Shown: positions 26,843-36,145 of the stretch, piece by piece
Layout: the number at the start of each line of letters is the position of its first letter
How positions within the stretch are numbered: the stretch's first letter is position 1
NCBI GenBank assembly: GCA_003858485.1
Contig: RQYD01000008.1
Coordinates: forward strand, 1-64,000
DNA: 64,000 bases
Source: Clostridiales bacterium COT073_COT-073
GTDB lineage: Bacteria > Bacillota > Clostridia > Lachnospirales > Vallitaleaceae
Direction: 5' to 3'
Made by a program: the position numbers and the translations under genes
The notes under the pieces: model-generated
The model's input: only the letters and a program-made list of their open reading frames with translations
What the model was told of the DNA's origin: nothing
The model's database searches: none

Positions 26843-29800
26843 TTAATATCCGGCAACCGAACGCAAATTAAAATCAACCTCTTTATACCGATCCTCATTT
26901 ACGGTGATGGCATTGGACTGTTTCTTGGCAATTTGAATCAGTCTGGGTAAAAACAAATATTTTACTTTAAAACCGGCATTTAATTCCACCCCTGACATAT
27001 AGCTGCTGATCTGCTTCTGTTCGCGCAGTTGTATCAGATCCAAAATCCGGAAAATTTTATCATTTTCATTGGTGAAGATCAGATAAAAACGCAGATAATC
27101 CTCATAGCCAAGGCTAAAGGCCGATGCACTTTTATCCTCTGTACTTAAATGCCCCGCCTGACCGGAAAAAGCATTTTTGATCTTATTGTCATAAAAGGAC
27201 TGCATTTTTTCAGCTCCCAGATCAATCTGGTCATTTAAGTATTCTTGCAGATCCGCTTTGATCTCATCTTTTTTGGCAGTAAAATCCTTTTCCAATGGTG
27301 CAAAAACTACTTCTTCCAGCTTTTGTTCCGCTTGTGTACGCAAATTGGAAACCTGTGCGTTAATGGCTGACTGGATGCCGCCATCCTGCTTGATTTGTTC
27401 AATAATTTCCACCGCACTGCCGACATGGCCCGACAATTTGTTTTTCAATTTGTCATTGACCAGGCTGATTACATTTTTCATATTGGCATTGGCCGCTATG
27501 CTGATCGCCCGCTTGGTTTCAGTGTTAAACAGCAAATCAACATCAATGACTCCCATTTTTTCACCCCTGGCTCTGTATTTTTCAGCCTCCACAAAATAAC
27601 GGCCAACTGCGGTTTCAATATAATTATCAACGGATTTTTCAAAATCGCTGACCGCAGTTTCCACAGTTTGATATTTGGCGGTAACATAATCCTGCAGCCG
27701 GGCAATCTGCTCCTGCGATTTTTCTTCCAGCTTATTTGCCAATTCATTGGTCTTGTTCTTAATATACTTTTTTGCATCTTGGCCCATCTTGGTAACCATA
27801 CCATCTAAAGTATCAACGGCATTATCGACAGCATTTTTCGCTGCCTCCTTGCCTTTACTGATAACAATCTTGCCAAAGATATCAGCAAACGCTTTAAAGC
27901 CAGCGGGAGAAAGCATAAAGTCACTGCTGCCTTTTAAAAACGGAATTTTGATGCCCTGGCGCAGCACAAACACATCCACCAAAGACTCCAGAATCGCCCA
28001 TATCATAATGATCACCACATAGACCAAATAATATAAAGGCGGGAAAAACCAAGTGAGCGCTGAAGCAATCGAGATCGCCAATGAATTGGTCTCACTATGG
28101 GTAAAAATATATAAAGCATTAGGGATGATCCTAAGCATCAATATTTTGATAGCAATATTTTTATTATTCTCCCGATCGGATTTCTGGCCACCGATAATAT
28201 ACTCAATTTCCGATTCCAGCTTTAGCCCTTCACTTTTTATGGCCTTGGCCTTATCCTGAAATTTTAAATTCATTTGCTTTTCATATTCACCAATGCCGGT
28301 CACTGTTGAATAAAAGGCCGACATAATGTATTCATTGACATAGATCACCCCAATCGGATCTTCCACTAAATTTTTAAACCCACCAACTAAATTCTTGACC
28401 CCATCGATCCAGGAAGTGATGGTATTGGCCAATTTTTTGATCGCTCCCAGTGAGCGGGTATTTCCCTTAAACACACCTCCATCCGGGTTTTTCTGATCAT
28501 CCTGTGACCGCACTGCAATTGATGGCAAGGCTTTATATTCTTCCTGACTGAGCGCTTTGTCGCTGCCAAAAACAGAAATTGAGGAAAACATTTTGCCGGC
28601 CACTCCCAAAATCTTGCCGATCGAAGCAGAAGATTCTTCGGCTTTTTGCTGGGCAGCTGCCTTTTCTTCCGGTTTTTTATGAAACAGCTGTTCCTTGGTA
28701 AAATCAATATGCAAGCTTTGGCAATTTTCTATATATTGCTGCTGCAATGCCAAAAAACCAGCTTTGTCAAAGGTGCTCTGCCGTTTGATCCCCAATTCTT
28801 TGGCCAATTTACTGCCTTCATCCAAAATCACGCCAAATTTGATTGGCCTGATCATTTCGAATGTACCGGTTCGCAGATATTCCAATATAAAGTCACTGGT
28901 CGAAACACTTTCCGGAATCGTATAATATTCAAAATCCCTGAATTTTTCCAGTTCTTCTCCGACAATACACAGCTTTTGGATCATTTGGTTAAGCAGGGCA
29001 ATATTTTCATCAAATTTATTTTCCCGATTGACCCGTTCGACCTGCTGCCGGATAAGACCGATCATTTCCAGCTGATCCTCTAATTTGGGCAAAGTCGCCG
29101 CCGCGTAATTGGCATCTTTGACCTCTGTTTCACTCTTCAAACTATCTATTTCCGCCAGCACTTTTTTTTCATAGCTCTGAAGATTTCCGGAAATATTTGC
29201 CAAACTCTTTTTGGCCTTCTCATTAGCTCTTTTTAAAGCATCCAGGATCGCATACTTTTCTCTTGTCAGCCGGTAATTTTCTTTCAACCAGCGGACATCA
29301 CTGAGCATTGCCTCATTTAGTTCAACCACACTGCTCATCCATTCGGTCGCCAGCTCATTTTGCTCCTCTTCATTTTCGGGCTGCGGCTTTTCTGTCCCTT
29401 TTTTAGAATTATAGTAATCAGCATAATGCTTAAAAAAGACAGTGATTTTCTTTAAATGATCGGGCTTGGAGATATTATTGTATTTCTCCCGTTCTACGGT
29501 ATCAGGTGCCAAGGAGTGATAAAAGTGATAGACATTCAGCTGTTCCATGGCTTCGATCTGTTTCTCCAAACTCTCCCATTCCGGGCTTTGCGCCACGACT
29601 GTCAGCAATTGCCCCCGTTTCTCAGCTAATAATGCTTTTTGCTGCTGATCATGGTCAAATGCCCGCTGATCAGTAAAAGTTGCAAGTACAAAATCATAGC
29701 CCAATTTGGCATACTGAGTTCCCTCAAAATAGCCGGCATAACCCTCCACATCAAAATGACTGCGAGCATTTTGAAATAAGGTCGGGTCTGCCATATCAAT

Positions 29801-30427
29801 ATAAGGGCGATATGGATTTTCTGAAACATAATCAATCAAGGCCCGGACAAAATATCCGCCGGTTTTTGCTCCCAGGTCTTTGGCAATATATTTGTATCCC
29901 GGCTGATCTTCCTGAAATTTCCAGCCATGAAGAAAATAACGATACTGATTTAATGCATCCAAAAAGCTGCCATTACTCTTTTCCGTTTCCAGGCGTTGTT
30001 TTACTTTTTCGCCACTCTTGATCACATCCTGAATTGATTTCAGACGGGAATAAAGATTGGTGGCGATCAGGGCCGGGCCACGAAATTTCATGTATTCCAA
30101 AATTTGCTCTTTGGTTTCTGATGGATTCATTGGAATTGCTTTAATCTCTTGACTTTCCAAAGAACCTTCCTGAAAATTTTCTTTCAGCAAAAAGTTGGCT
30201 TTTTCCTTTATTCCCTCATTTTAAGCCATAAATAAGCCATATTTATCCTGAAAACCTTTATCGTATTTGGTGATCAATGAATTCGCTGCCAGCTCCATTG
30301 CCCGCTGAGCCTGGACCTTGAAGGCAGTCATCCGGGCAAAATCCAGCACTGACAAGCCGACCAACAGGATCGACATAAAAATCACTCCAAAATACAGAGT
30401 AAATGCTCCCTTTTTTCTTCTGCTCAT
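26843..30427 (-). pseudogene. DUF5702-like Tad surface protein, second copy, broken by one in-frame TAA
   Basis: Paralogue of the gene at 15933-19670. Codons 1-68 read MSRRKKGAFTLYFGVIF and onward to YGLFMA. Then comes TAA at 30221-30223, after which the same frame stays open for more than 1,100 codons (NEGIKEKANFLLKENFQ and on). In the intact copy the corresponding position is Pro in FMSPNGKLKEK, so a single codon separates this from a full-length gene of about 1,194 codons. No start codon with a ribosome site is obvious just after the stop. Alternatives to decay are recoding, reinitiation, phase variation or a sequencing error. Confidence 0.8.
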
Positions 30428-30607
30428 GACAATTCATCCTTTTTATTATTTGTTTCTATGGTGTCAGATCAGCCAAAATTGCTCATCTTCTTCCGGTTTC
30501 CAGACCTTCTTTTTTTGAAATATGCTGCAAAAGTCATCTGACCAATTAACTTTCCCTTATTCCTGAAATATTTTTTAAGATAAAGACCAAAATTACAAAA
30601 AGTAAAT

Positions 30608-31243
30608 TTACTTTAATAGTTTATCCAATGATTTTTTTAAATTGGCTTTGATTTCCTCCATTACTTTTCCGGCCTTGGTCAATTTTACGGCATCTTGTAA
30701 CAAGCTGATATTCCGGATCAATTCCGGCTGGTCAAACATGGCCACCTTAGCCTGGGTTGTAATAAAAACTCCATCTCCTTTAATGCCCAACACTTGCAAA
30801 AGCGGAACAATTTCCCGAATTCGTTTTTCACCGGTGACAACAATATAGGAAGATAAAAATTCGGTCTTTTTTTCAACCCGCAATTTCGAGTTGTTTTTAA
30901 AGATCATTCTGGCTTCCAGTTTTTTAGCTATATCTGATTCTTTAGGAATATAATTACTAAAAAACCGCCAATATACCGGGTAACGATAAGACCGCTGGCT
31001 CAAATCCACTTTCCATGATAATTTATCCTGATAAAAATATTTGTCTATTTGGTTAGCCTCTGACTCAGTGATATATTTGGCATTGGAGTATTTGGCAATA
31101 GCTTCGGCATAATTATGGCAAAACGCCGATAAGGCTGCTTTCTCGTAATAAATCAACACAAAATAAATCATCAGCACACTAACCGCCAATACAATCGGCA
31201 TCACAACTGCCGCCTCCAAAGTAATGCTGCCCCGTTTATTCAC
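30608..31243 (-). CDS. TadE-like minor pilin (cluster 2 copy)
   Basis: 211 residues, same length as the cluster 1 tadE. It starts MNKRGSITLEAAVVMPIVL with a class III signal and Glu at +5. Many segments are shared with the paralogue (CHNYAEAIAKYSNAKY; MIFKNNSKLRVEKKTEFLSS). It follows the second tadC by 42 bp with no flp gene between them, unlike cluster 1. Confidence 0.87.
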   Translation of the reverse strand: MNKRGSITLEAAVVMPIVLAVSVLMIYFVLIYYEKAALSAFCHNYAEAIAKYSNAKYITESEANQIDKYFYQDKLSWKVDLSQRSYRYPVYWRFFSNYIPKESDIAKKLEARMIFKNNSKLRVEKKTEFLSSYIVVTGEKRIREIVPLLQVLGIKGDGVFITTQAKVAMFDQPELIRNISLLQDAVKLTKAGKVMEEIKANLKKSLDKLLK

Positions 31244-31285
31244 AAACTCACTCTCCTCTTAAAGATCATCTTATGTTTTCCCCTT

Positions 31286-32827
31286 TTAAAATCCCATCTG
31301 AAAAATGGCCGGTGCCATGACCATAATAATAATGGCAATTAACATGATCACCAAGGGAATCATCATTTTAGTCGAAGCCTTGGCCCCCTTTTCCTTAGCC
31401 AGCTGCTTTTTCTTTTCCCAAGCTTCGCGCACCAAGCCAGTCAACGAATTGGTGATCTCTCTGTCACCCTTGCGAATGGCCTGACCAATCAAAGATGAAA
31501 ATTTCATAATATTGGGGATACGAATCCGTCTGCCGAAATTTTCAAAAGCATCGACATCAGAAATCCCCTGCTGGATCTCCTGGTACATGATTTTAAGCTC
31601 CTGATAAAGGGGATGATTGGCTTTTTCCGGATTGCCGGCCAGAGCCGACTGAATCGACTGATTAAGTGCTGCACCTACAGAATTGCCACAATTAAGGAGG
31701 AGTACAAATTTATCCACAAAAATCGGAAACTCCATTTCAATCCTGGTCTGGCGCTCTTTGATCTGTCTTTTCAGCTCTTGGTCATAGCCCATATAAGCTA
31801 CAATCGCCAAACCGAAAAACAAGGCAAAATACTGAAGGGCCTTGCTTTCACTGTCTTGACCGGTATTTTCAATATATTCAAACCATTGCATCTGCACATC
31901 TTTTTCTGCATCTTCACCGGGCAGAGAAACTTTTGCCTGCCCGACATACTGCTCCTGCTGATTGATATCGGCACCAGCCTCTTCAATCGCCTTACTTCTT
32001 AATTCAGCATCCGTATACTGCATTGGCAAAATGGTGACTTCTTTTTCCAGTTCATCCATTTTTTGATCCTGATAATAAATACTAATCTTGATTTTTTCTT
32101 TTTTCCCGTCTTTGGGGCGTTCGTGGCTGCGCATTGTGCCATCACTATAAAATAAACTCGCCTCCTCTGTTTCCCATTTCAGGCTAAGTCCGGATCGTTT
32201 ATCATATTTATACAAATCAAGCGAAGTGATGACCTGATCCCAGGCCCGGTTTTTTCCCAAAGCCAGTGTTTCTATATTTTCTCTGGCTATTTTCAATGCT
32301 TCCTTTAATTCTTCCTGAGTCGGCTCCCGGCGCGGCACGACAATGCTGATCTGCATATCGGTTTGGGTATCGTTGGCATTTTGCGGATTTTTATTTTCAG
32401 CCACCACCTGATATGTGATCTCCTTATCGCCCTCTAAGAAATTCGGTCTGGCAATTTCCGTGATTTGCCTGGGCTGATCCGGGCTGCCTGTGGTCAGGCT
32501 TTGAATGGCTGTTAATAGTCCGATCAGGGAAGCTGCTCCGATCAGCAGTGCTAATATCGTTAATTTATGGATATAAAAAAGCCGGACTTTATTTTCCACT
32601 TCCCGTGGCCCGGTCATTTGGCCATAGAGCTGTCTGGTTTTTTCGACCTGCCCCGGCGCCAGATCCAAATGCTTTTCTTTGAGAATATTATATCCCCAAT
32701 ATGCTCCCATAGACATTAAGTCCTTCAGCGGAAATTCTTTTTTATCCAAACCGGCATAGCCATCCCCATATGTTCTTCTGCCCTGGATCAGCAAAAACAA
32801 GGCAAAAAGCAAACAGGGCAATGCCAC
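31286..32827 (-). CDS. TadC-like platform protein, second copy, with degraded start
   Basis: 513 codons from the first in-frame start-like codon, a GTG at 32827. It is closely similar to the cluster 1 tadC throughout, including the outward-facing insert and the end GLVREAWEKKKQLAKEKGA. The paralogue's ATG-ATG start aligns with TGG-TTT here (32846-32851), and an in-frame TGA sits just ahead (32855-32857), so the normal start is gone. The GTG used here lacks a ribosome site. The gene may be silent or poorly translated despite an open frame and an upstream promoter. Confidence 0.75.
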   Translation of the reverse strand: MALPCLLFALFLLIQGRRTYGDGYAGLDKKEFPLKDLMSMGAYWGYNILKEKHLDLAPGQVEKTRQLYGQMTGPREVENKVRLFYIHKLTILALLIGAASLIGLLTAIQSLTTGSPDQPRQITEIARPNFLEGDKEITYQVVAENKNPQNANDTQTDMQISIVVPRREPTQEELKEALKIARENIETLALGKNRAWDQVITSLDLYKYDKRSGLSLKWETEEASLFYSDGTMRSHERPKDGKKEKIKISIYYQDQKMDELEKEVTILPMQYTDAELRSKAIEEAGADINQQEQYVGQAKVSLPGEDAEKDVQMQWFEYIENTGQDSESKALQYFALFFGLAIVAYMGYDQELKRQIKERQTRIEMEFPIFVDKFVLLLNCGNSVGAALNQSIQSALAGNPEKANHPLYQELKIMYQEIQQGISDVDAFENFGRRIRIPNIMKFSSLIGQAIRKGDREITNSLTGLVREAWEKKKQLAKEKGAKASTKMMIPLVIMLIAIIIMVMAPAIFQMGF

Positions 32828-33197
32828 TATGATGGTAATTAAATCAAACCAAAATCACACCTCACTTCTTATTATTCAGAAAACACCACGCAATACTCCA
32901 TAGACTACAGCAGCTGCCATCTTTTTAAACTATATCTGCACTGTCAGCAGTTCCCGGATGATTAGCTGTTATATTATTTATAACTATTCATTTTTTATCT
33001 ATAATATTTAAATTATAGCGTTCGTCTTATTGAAATTCAAGTATTATTTTTAAAAAAATTATATATTTTTTTAATGTTAATATACTCAGTTTTCTACTAT
33101 TTTTAGGAGGGCTTTATCTCATTTGGAGGAAAGTTTGGGGAAAATTGAGTAATAGAACAAAATGACCTTTTTGTTAATTTCTAAAAGTAAATTGCCA
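32828..33197. other. Leader and promoter region of the second tad cluster
   Basis: AT-rich, with no supported gene. It holds the promoter at 33012-33040 and a leader of about 180 bases. The bases around 32855-32870 still resemble the tadB/tadC junction of cluster 1 (GAGGTGT is conserved), marking the edge of the duplicated block. Confidence 0.6.
33012..33040 (-). promoter_or_regulatory. Promoter upstream of the partial tad cluster
   Basis: Minus-strand TTGAAT (33035-33040), 17 bp, TATAAT (33012-33017). It faces the second tadC. A near-consensus promoter suggests that the duplicate block is still transcribed. Confidence 0.8.
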
Positions 33198-33241
33198 TAA
33201 AAAAAGCCTCCGGAGGATTTTCATCTCCAAAGGCTTATTTT
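33198..33241 (-). terminator. Intrinsic terminator after the Rpn locus
   Basis: Minus-strand hairpin: AAGCCTTTGGAGA pairs with TCCTCCGGAGGCTT and is followed by a run of T (AAAAAAA on the plus strand, 33199-33205). It is nearly identical to the terminator at 34666-34708. Confidence 0.85.
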
Positions 33242-33280
33242 ACATCTACATCCTGTCCACTTTTTCCTGTGATACCTTCT

Positions 33281-33412
33281 TTATATTTGTACCGCCTGTG
33301 CTTTCTTCTCCTTTCCTAAGGTGTATCTGATTTGGGATTGTTCATGGTCTTTCTTGTTCCGGCACAGTACTAATCTTTTATCCGGCTTGATTGACTTTTC
33401 ATCTATCCCTTC
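33281..33412 (-). pseudogene. Possible coding remnant (about 43 codons, no start)
   Basis: Between two in-frame stops the minus strand reads EGIDEKSIKPDKRLVLCRNK, then KDHEQSQIRYTLGKEKKAQA, then VQI and a stop. The composition is protein-like, but there is no ATG, GTG or TTG start and no ribosome site. It lies between the Rpn gene and its terminator. It may be the tail of a deleted gene. The family was not recognised. Confidence 0.3.
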
Positions 33413-33476
33413 TTATTCATTCTGTCCAGTTTATGGGGTACAGTATATTCCAAGTAGATTTTATTGTATATTAATG

Positions 33477-34397
33477 TTATAACATCAAACCCGTAATTTT
33501 ATATATTTCATCCAACGAATAGCCCATTTGTTTCATTCTTTCAGCAATACTAAGTTTTCCTTTTTCCATACCTTCTTCGCGGCCTTCTTCCCGACCTTTT
33601 TCCATGCCTTTTTCCATGCCTTCTTCCCGGCCTTTATTATATTCTTCTGTTAATACCATTTCCATTGCTTGTTCCTGCGTAAATACCTGCATCATTATTT
33701 CCTGCACCTCTCTTTCCTTTTGCATTAAGAATTCTTTCAAAATATTTTGCTCGATACAGTAGACTATGGTTTGCTTAAGCGCATATAAGCGCTTTTCTCT
33801 GGTATCAGCACTTTGGCTGTATTTATCATATATCTGACAAAAGGACATATACTCTGCTAAAATACTATGTTCGACATCTGCTTTGGTGATGATATGAACC
33901 AATAATTCCAGCGGGATCTCCTGAGATTTCTTGTCGGGTACTTGCTCCATATAACAATCCGATAGTCTTAGTATTTTTTCACCAAAATTTCTTTCTCCCG
34001 TATAGACCAGGAAAAACTCCGGCCATGGAAACTTAGCCCGAACTGTCCCAAAAATATTAACTCCATGGTCTAAAATATAATTATAATAGGTATGGGCGAT
34101 ATAAATCAGATACCTCATCGACATATTTGGATTATAGGTGCTTTGGGCTTCTACCAGTATAATTAATTTATCTTTTACCATAATTCCAAGATCATTATAG
34201 ACATTATTGACCATGATATTTTCCAGGGTAAGGATCTGAAAATCTTCATCGGTATAATCTTTCTCTTCCGGGTAAAGACCGGCATATAACTGTTTTACAT
34301 ATTTAATGTCATGGAATAAAAAAGTAAACAGACTGTCTTTGACATTATGCTTCACCCTTTTATTTGATGGTACCTGGTTTGGCTGCATGACAATCAC
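33477..34397 (-). CDS. Rpn-family recombination-promoting nuclease / PD-(D/E)XK transposase-like protein
   Basis: 306 residues. The N-terminal domain (KDSLFTFLFHDIKYVKQLY; NDLGIMVKDKLIILVEAQST) shows the D and E-x-Q arrangement of the Rpn PD-(D/E)XK nuclease fold. The C-terminus has the usual repeated GREEGMEKG units, followed by a short helix (IAERMKQMGYSLDEIYKITG). Known relatives are DNA endonucleases that promote RecA-independent recombination, often present in many variable copies. It stands alone between two near-identical terminators. The repeated tail is prone to length change. Confidence 0.88.
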   Translation of the reverse strand: MIVMQPNQVPSNKRVKHNVKDSLFTFLFHDIKYVKQLYAGLYPEEKDYTDEDFQILTLENIMVNNVYNDLGIMVKDKLIILVEAQSTYNPNMSMRYLIYIAHTYYNYILDHGVNIFGTVRAKFPWPEFFLVYTGERNFGEKILRLSDCYMEQVPDKKSQEIPLELLVHIITKADVEHSILAEYMSFCQIYDKYSQSADTREKRLYALKQTIVYCIEQNILKEFLMQKEREVQEIMMQVFTQEQAMEMVLTEEYNKGREEGMEKGMEKGREEGREEGMEKGKLSIAERMKQMGYSLDEIYKITGLML

Positions 34398-34502
34398 CTC
34401 CTGCTAAATCAATTATACTCCATGTTTGTCGGTTTGACCAGCCAAAAATCACAGGACTATTAATTCAATTTATGAAATTTGATTCTTTTCTCTGTTTTTG
34501 CA

Positions 34503-34655
34503 AAATTAAGATTTGTCAAAGGGGGGGGGCGTTCCACCGTCAGAACAATTGCTTCGCATTTGCCGCGCTTTCAGCGCTCCTTTTCTGACGGTGACGCGCC
34601 GCAAAATGTAAATGTCCGCTGCGCGGCCGCTTCCATTTTGCTTGCGCGCGTCACT
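34503..34655. repeat. Double-hairpin dispersed repeat, family A, copy 1
   Basis: Two large stems stand side by side. CCGTCAGAA (34537-34545) pairs with TTCTGACGG (34583-34591). GTGACGCGC (34591-34599) plus CAAAATG pairs with CATTTTG plus GCGCGTCAC (34646-34654). Smaller arms lie inside (GCGCTTTCAGCGC). A G9 run follows the conserved lead AAATTAAGATTTGTCAAAGG. The short frame 34479-34667 that crosses it is not a gene. Confidence 0.85.
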
Positions 34656-34665
34656 TTAAAAGTAT

Positions 34666-34708
34666 AAAAAAAGCCTCCGGAGGATTTTTACCTCCAAAGG
34701 CTCTTTTT
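34666..34708 (-). terminator. Intrinsic terminator of thiI
   Basis: Minus-strand stem AGCCTTTGGAGG / CCTCCGGAGGCT with a short A/T-rich loop and a seven-base T run. It lies 36 bp beyond the thiI stop. Confidence 0.9.
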
Positions 34709-34743
34709 AAGCTATTTTATAAAATCAAGTTATGTAGCAGTAT

Positions 34744-35940
34744 TTACTTTTCGGCTTCGCTTTTGGGGTAAATGGAAATTACTTCAGCCTCGGCAATTGC
34801 TTTGGCGATTTTTTCCTCCATCCCGTCCAGATTCTTTTCGGATTGCTCGATTTTTTCCAAAATTGGTTTGGTCACCGGATGTTTGGCCACAAAAATGGTA
34901 CAACAATCTTCATAAGGTAAAATCGAAGTTTCAAAGGTTCCGATTTTCTCAGCAATTTTAATGATATCACTTTTATCAAAAGCAACCAGCGGCCGGAATA
35001 CCGGTAACTTAACTGCCGCATTAGTGGCATTTAAGCTCTGAATGGTTTGACTGGCCACCTGACCAATGCTTTCACCGGTAACAATGGCAATACTGCCGGT
35101 TTGTTCAGCAATTTTTTCAGTAATGATCATCATGATCCGACGCATGATGATGGTCAATTCCTCATGCGGGCACTTTTCATAAATGTCCAGCTGAATATCG
35201 GTAAAAGGCACCACATAAAGTTTTAAGCGGCCGGTATAATCGGAAAAGATACGGGCCAGCTCAACCACTTTATCCTTGGCTCTTTCACTGGTATAAGGCG
35301 GCGAATGAAAATATACGGCATTCAGCTCCACCCCGCGCTTGGCAATCATATAAGCCGCCACCGGACTGTCGATTCCACCCGACAACATCAAGGTGGCTTT
35401 GCCGCTACAACCGATCGGCAAACCACCAAGACCTTCGCTCATTTTCGAATAAATATAAGTATTAGCTCTCAGCTCAACATAAATCTTTTCCTGCGGCTGA
35501 TGAACATCGACTTTCAACTCCGGAAACTCTGCCAATAATTCGGCTCCTAATTTGGAAGCAATTTCCATTGAATTATAAGGAAAGGATTTATCAGCCCGTT
35601 TGACCTCAATTTTAAAAGTAAAATCTTTACGCTCAAAATTATGTCTGACATATTCCTTAATATGCCCCGCCAGCTCGGCATAATCTCCCTTATCATAGAC
35701 TTTAACTTCACCCACATATAAAATGCCAAAGACCTTTTGGATCGCCCCGATAATTTGTTCTGAATCAATGTTTTCTGACTGACATTCCACAAATAACCGG
35801 CCCTGATCCTTAGATACGGTAAAATCACCAATCTTATTGAGCTTCCACTGAATCCGGTCGCGCAGCTGATTAATGAACATATTCCGATTTTTTCCTTTAA
35901 TGGCAATTTCGCCATATTTTACCAAAAATGCTGTCCGCAT
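34744..35940 (-). CDS. thiI: tRNA 4-thiouridine sulfurtransferase ThiI
   Basis: 398 residues. A ferredoxin-like N-terminal part and THUMP domain (about 60-165) precede a PP-loop adenylating domain with SGGIDS at 187-192. The Firmicute form ends without the C-terminal rhodanese domain, as here. The conserved EDCCTIFVAKHP near residue 345 carries the candidate sulfur-relay cysteines. It transfers sulfur to U8 of tRNA and can serve thiazole synthesis. The cysteine desulfurase gene immediately upstream is the expected sulfur donor. A strong terminator follows. Confidence 0.96.
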   Translation of the reverse strand: MRTAFLVKYGEIAIKGKNRNMFINQLRDRIQWKLNKIGDFTVSKDQGRLFVECQSENIDSEQIIGAIQKVFGILYVGEVKVYDKGDYAELAGHIKEYVRHNFERKDFTFKIEVKRADKSFPYNSMEIASKLGAELLAEFPELKVDVHQPQEKIYVELRANTYIYSKMSEGLGGLPIGCSGKATLMLSGGIDSPVAAYMIAKRGVELNAVYFHSPPYTSERAKDKVVELARIFSDYTGRLKLYVVPFTDIQLDIYEKCPHEELTIIMRRIMMIITEKIAEQTGSIAIVTGESIGQVASQTIQSLNATNAAVKLPVFRPLVAFDKSDIIKIAEKIGTFETSILPYEDCCTIFVAKHPVTKPILEKIEQSEKNLDGMEEKIAKAIAEAEVISIYPKSEAEK

Positions 35941-35998
35941 AATATCTCCTAACTTTATTTATCTTTCTTACTCAACTTTCCTATTCGCTTACGCACGT

Positions 35999-36145
35999 CA
36001 AATTAAGGTTTGTTGGACTGTTTCCACCAGCAGACCCTGCCACTTCGTGTCAGCCGCGCTTGCAGCGCTTTTTACCTGACGGTGAAGCGCCGGAAAATGT
36101 AAATGCCCGCTGCGCGGTCGCTTCCATTTTCCTTGCGCGCTTCAC
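35999..36145. repeat. Double-hairpin dispersed repeat, family A, copy 2
   Basis: It has the same order of parts as copy 1: AATTAAGGTTTG, TTTCCACC, the GCGCTTGCAGCGC inner arm, CTGACGGTGAAGCGCC, AAAATGTAAATG, CCGCTGCGCGG, CCATTTTCCTTGCGCGCTT. The left arm is more diverged. Its right end includes the stop codon of the cysteine desulfurase gene (36142-36144). Confidence 0.8.

Noticed and set aside
34517-34530. G9 homopolymer run as a phase-variation tract
   Set aside because: It lies between genes inside a repeat, not within or just before a coding frame, so no switch can be supported.
34479-34667. 62-codon plus-strand frame with translation similar to one at 47691-47978
   Set aside because: The likeness comes from the shared family A repeat; the frames are not preserved at their ends and have no ribosome site.
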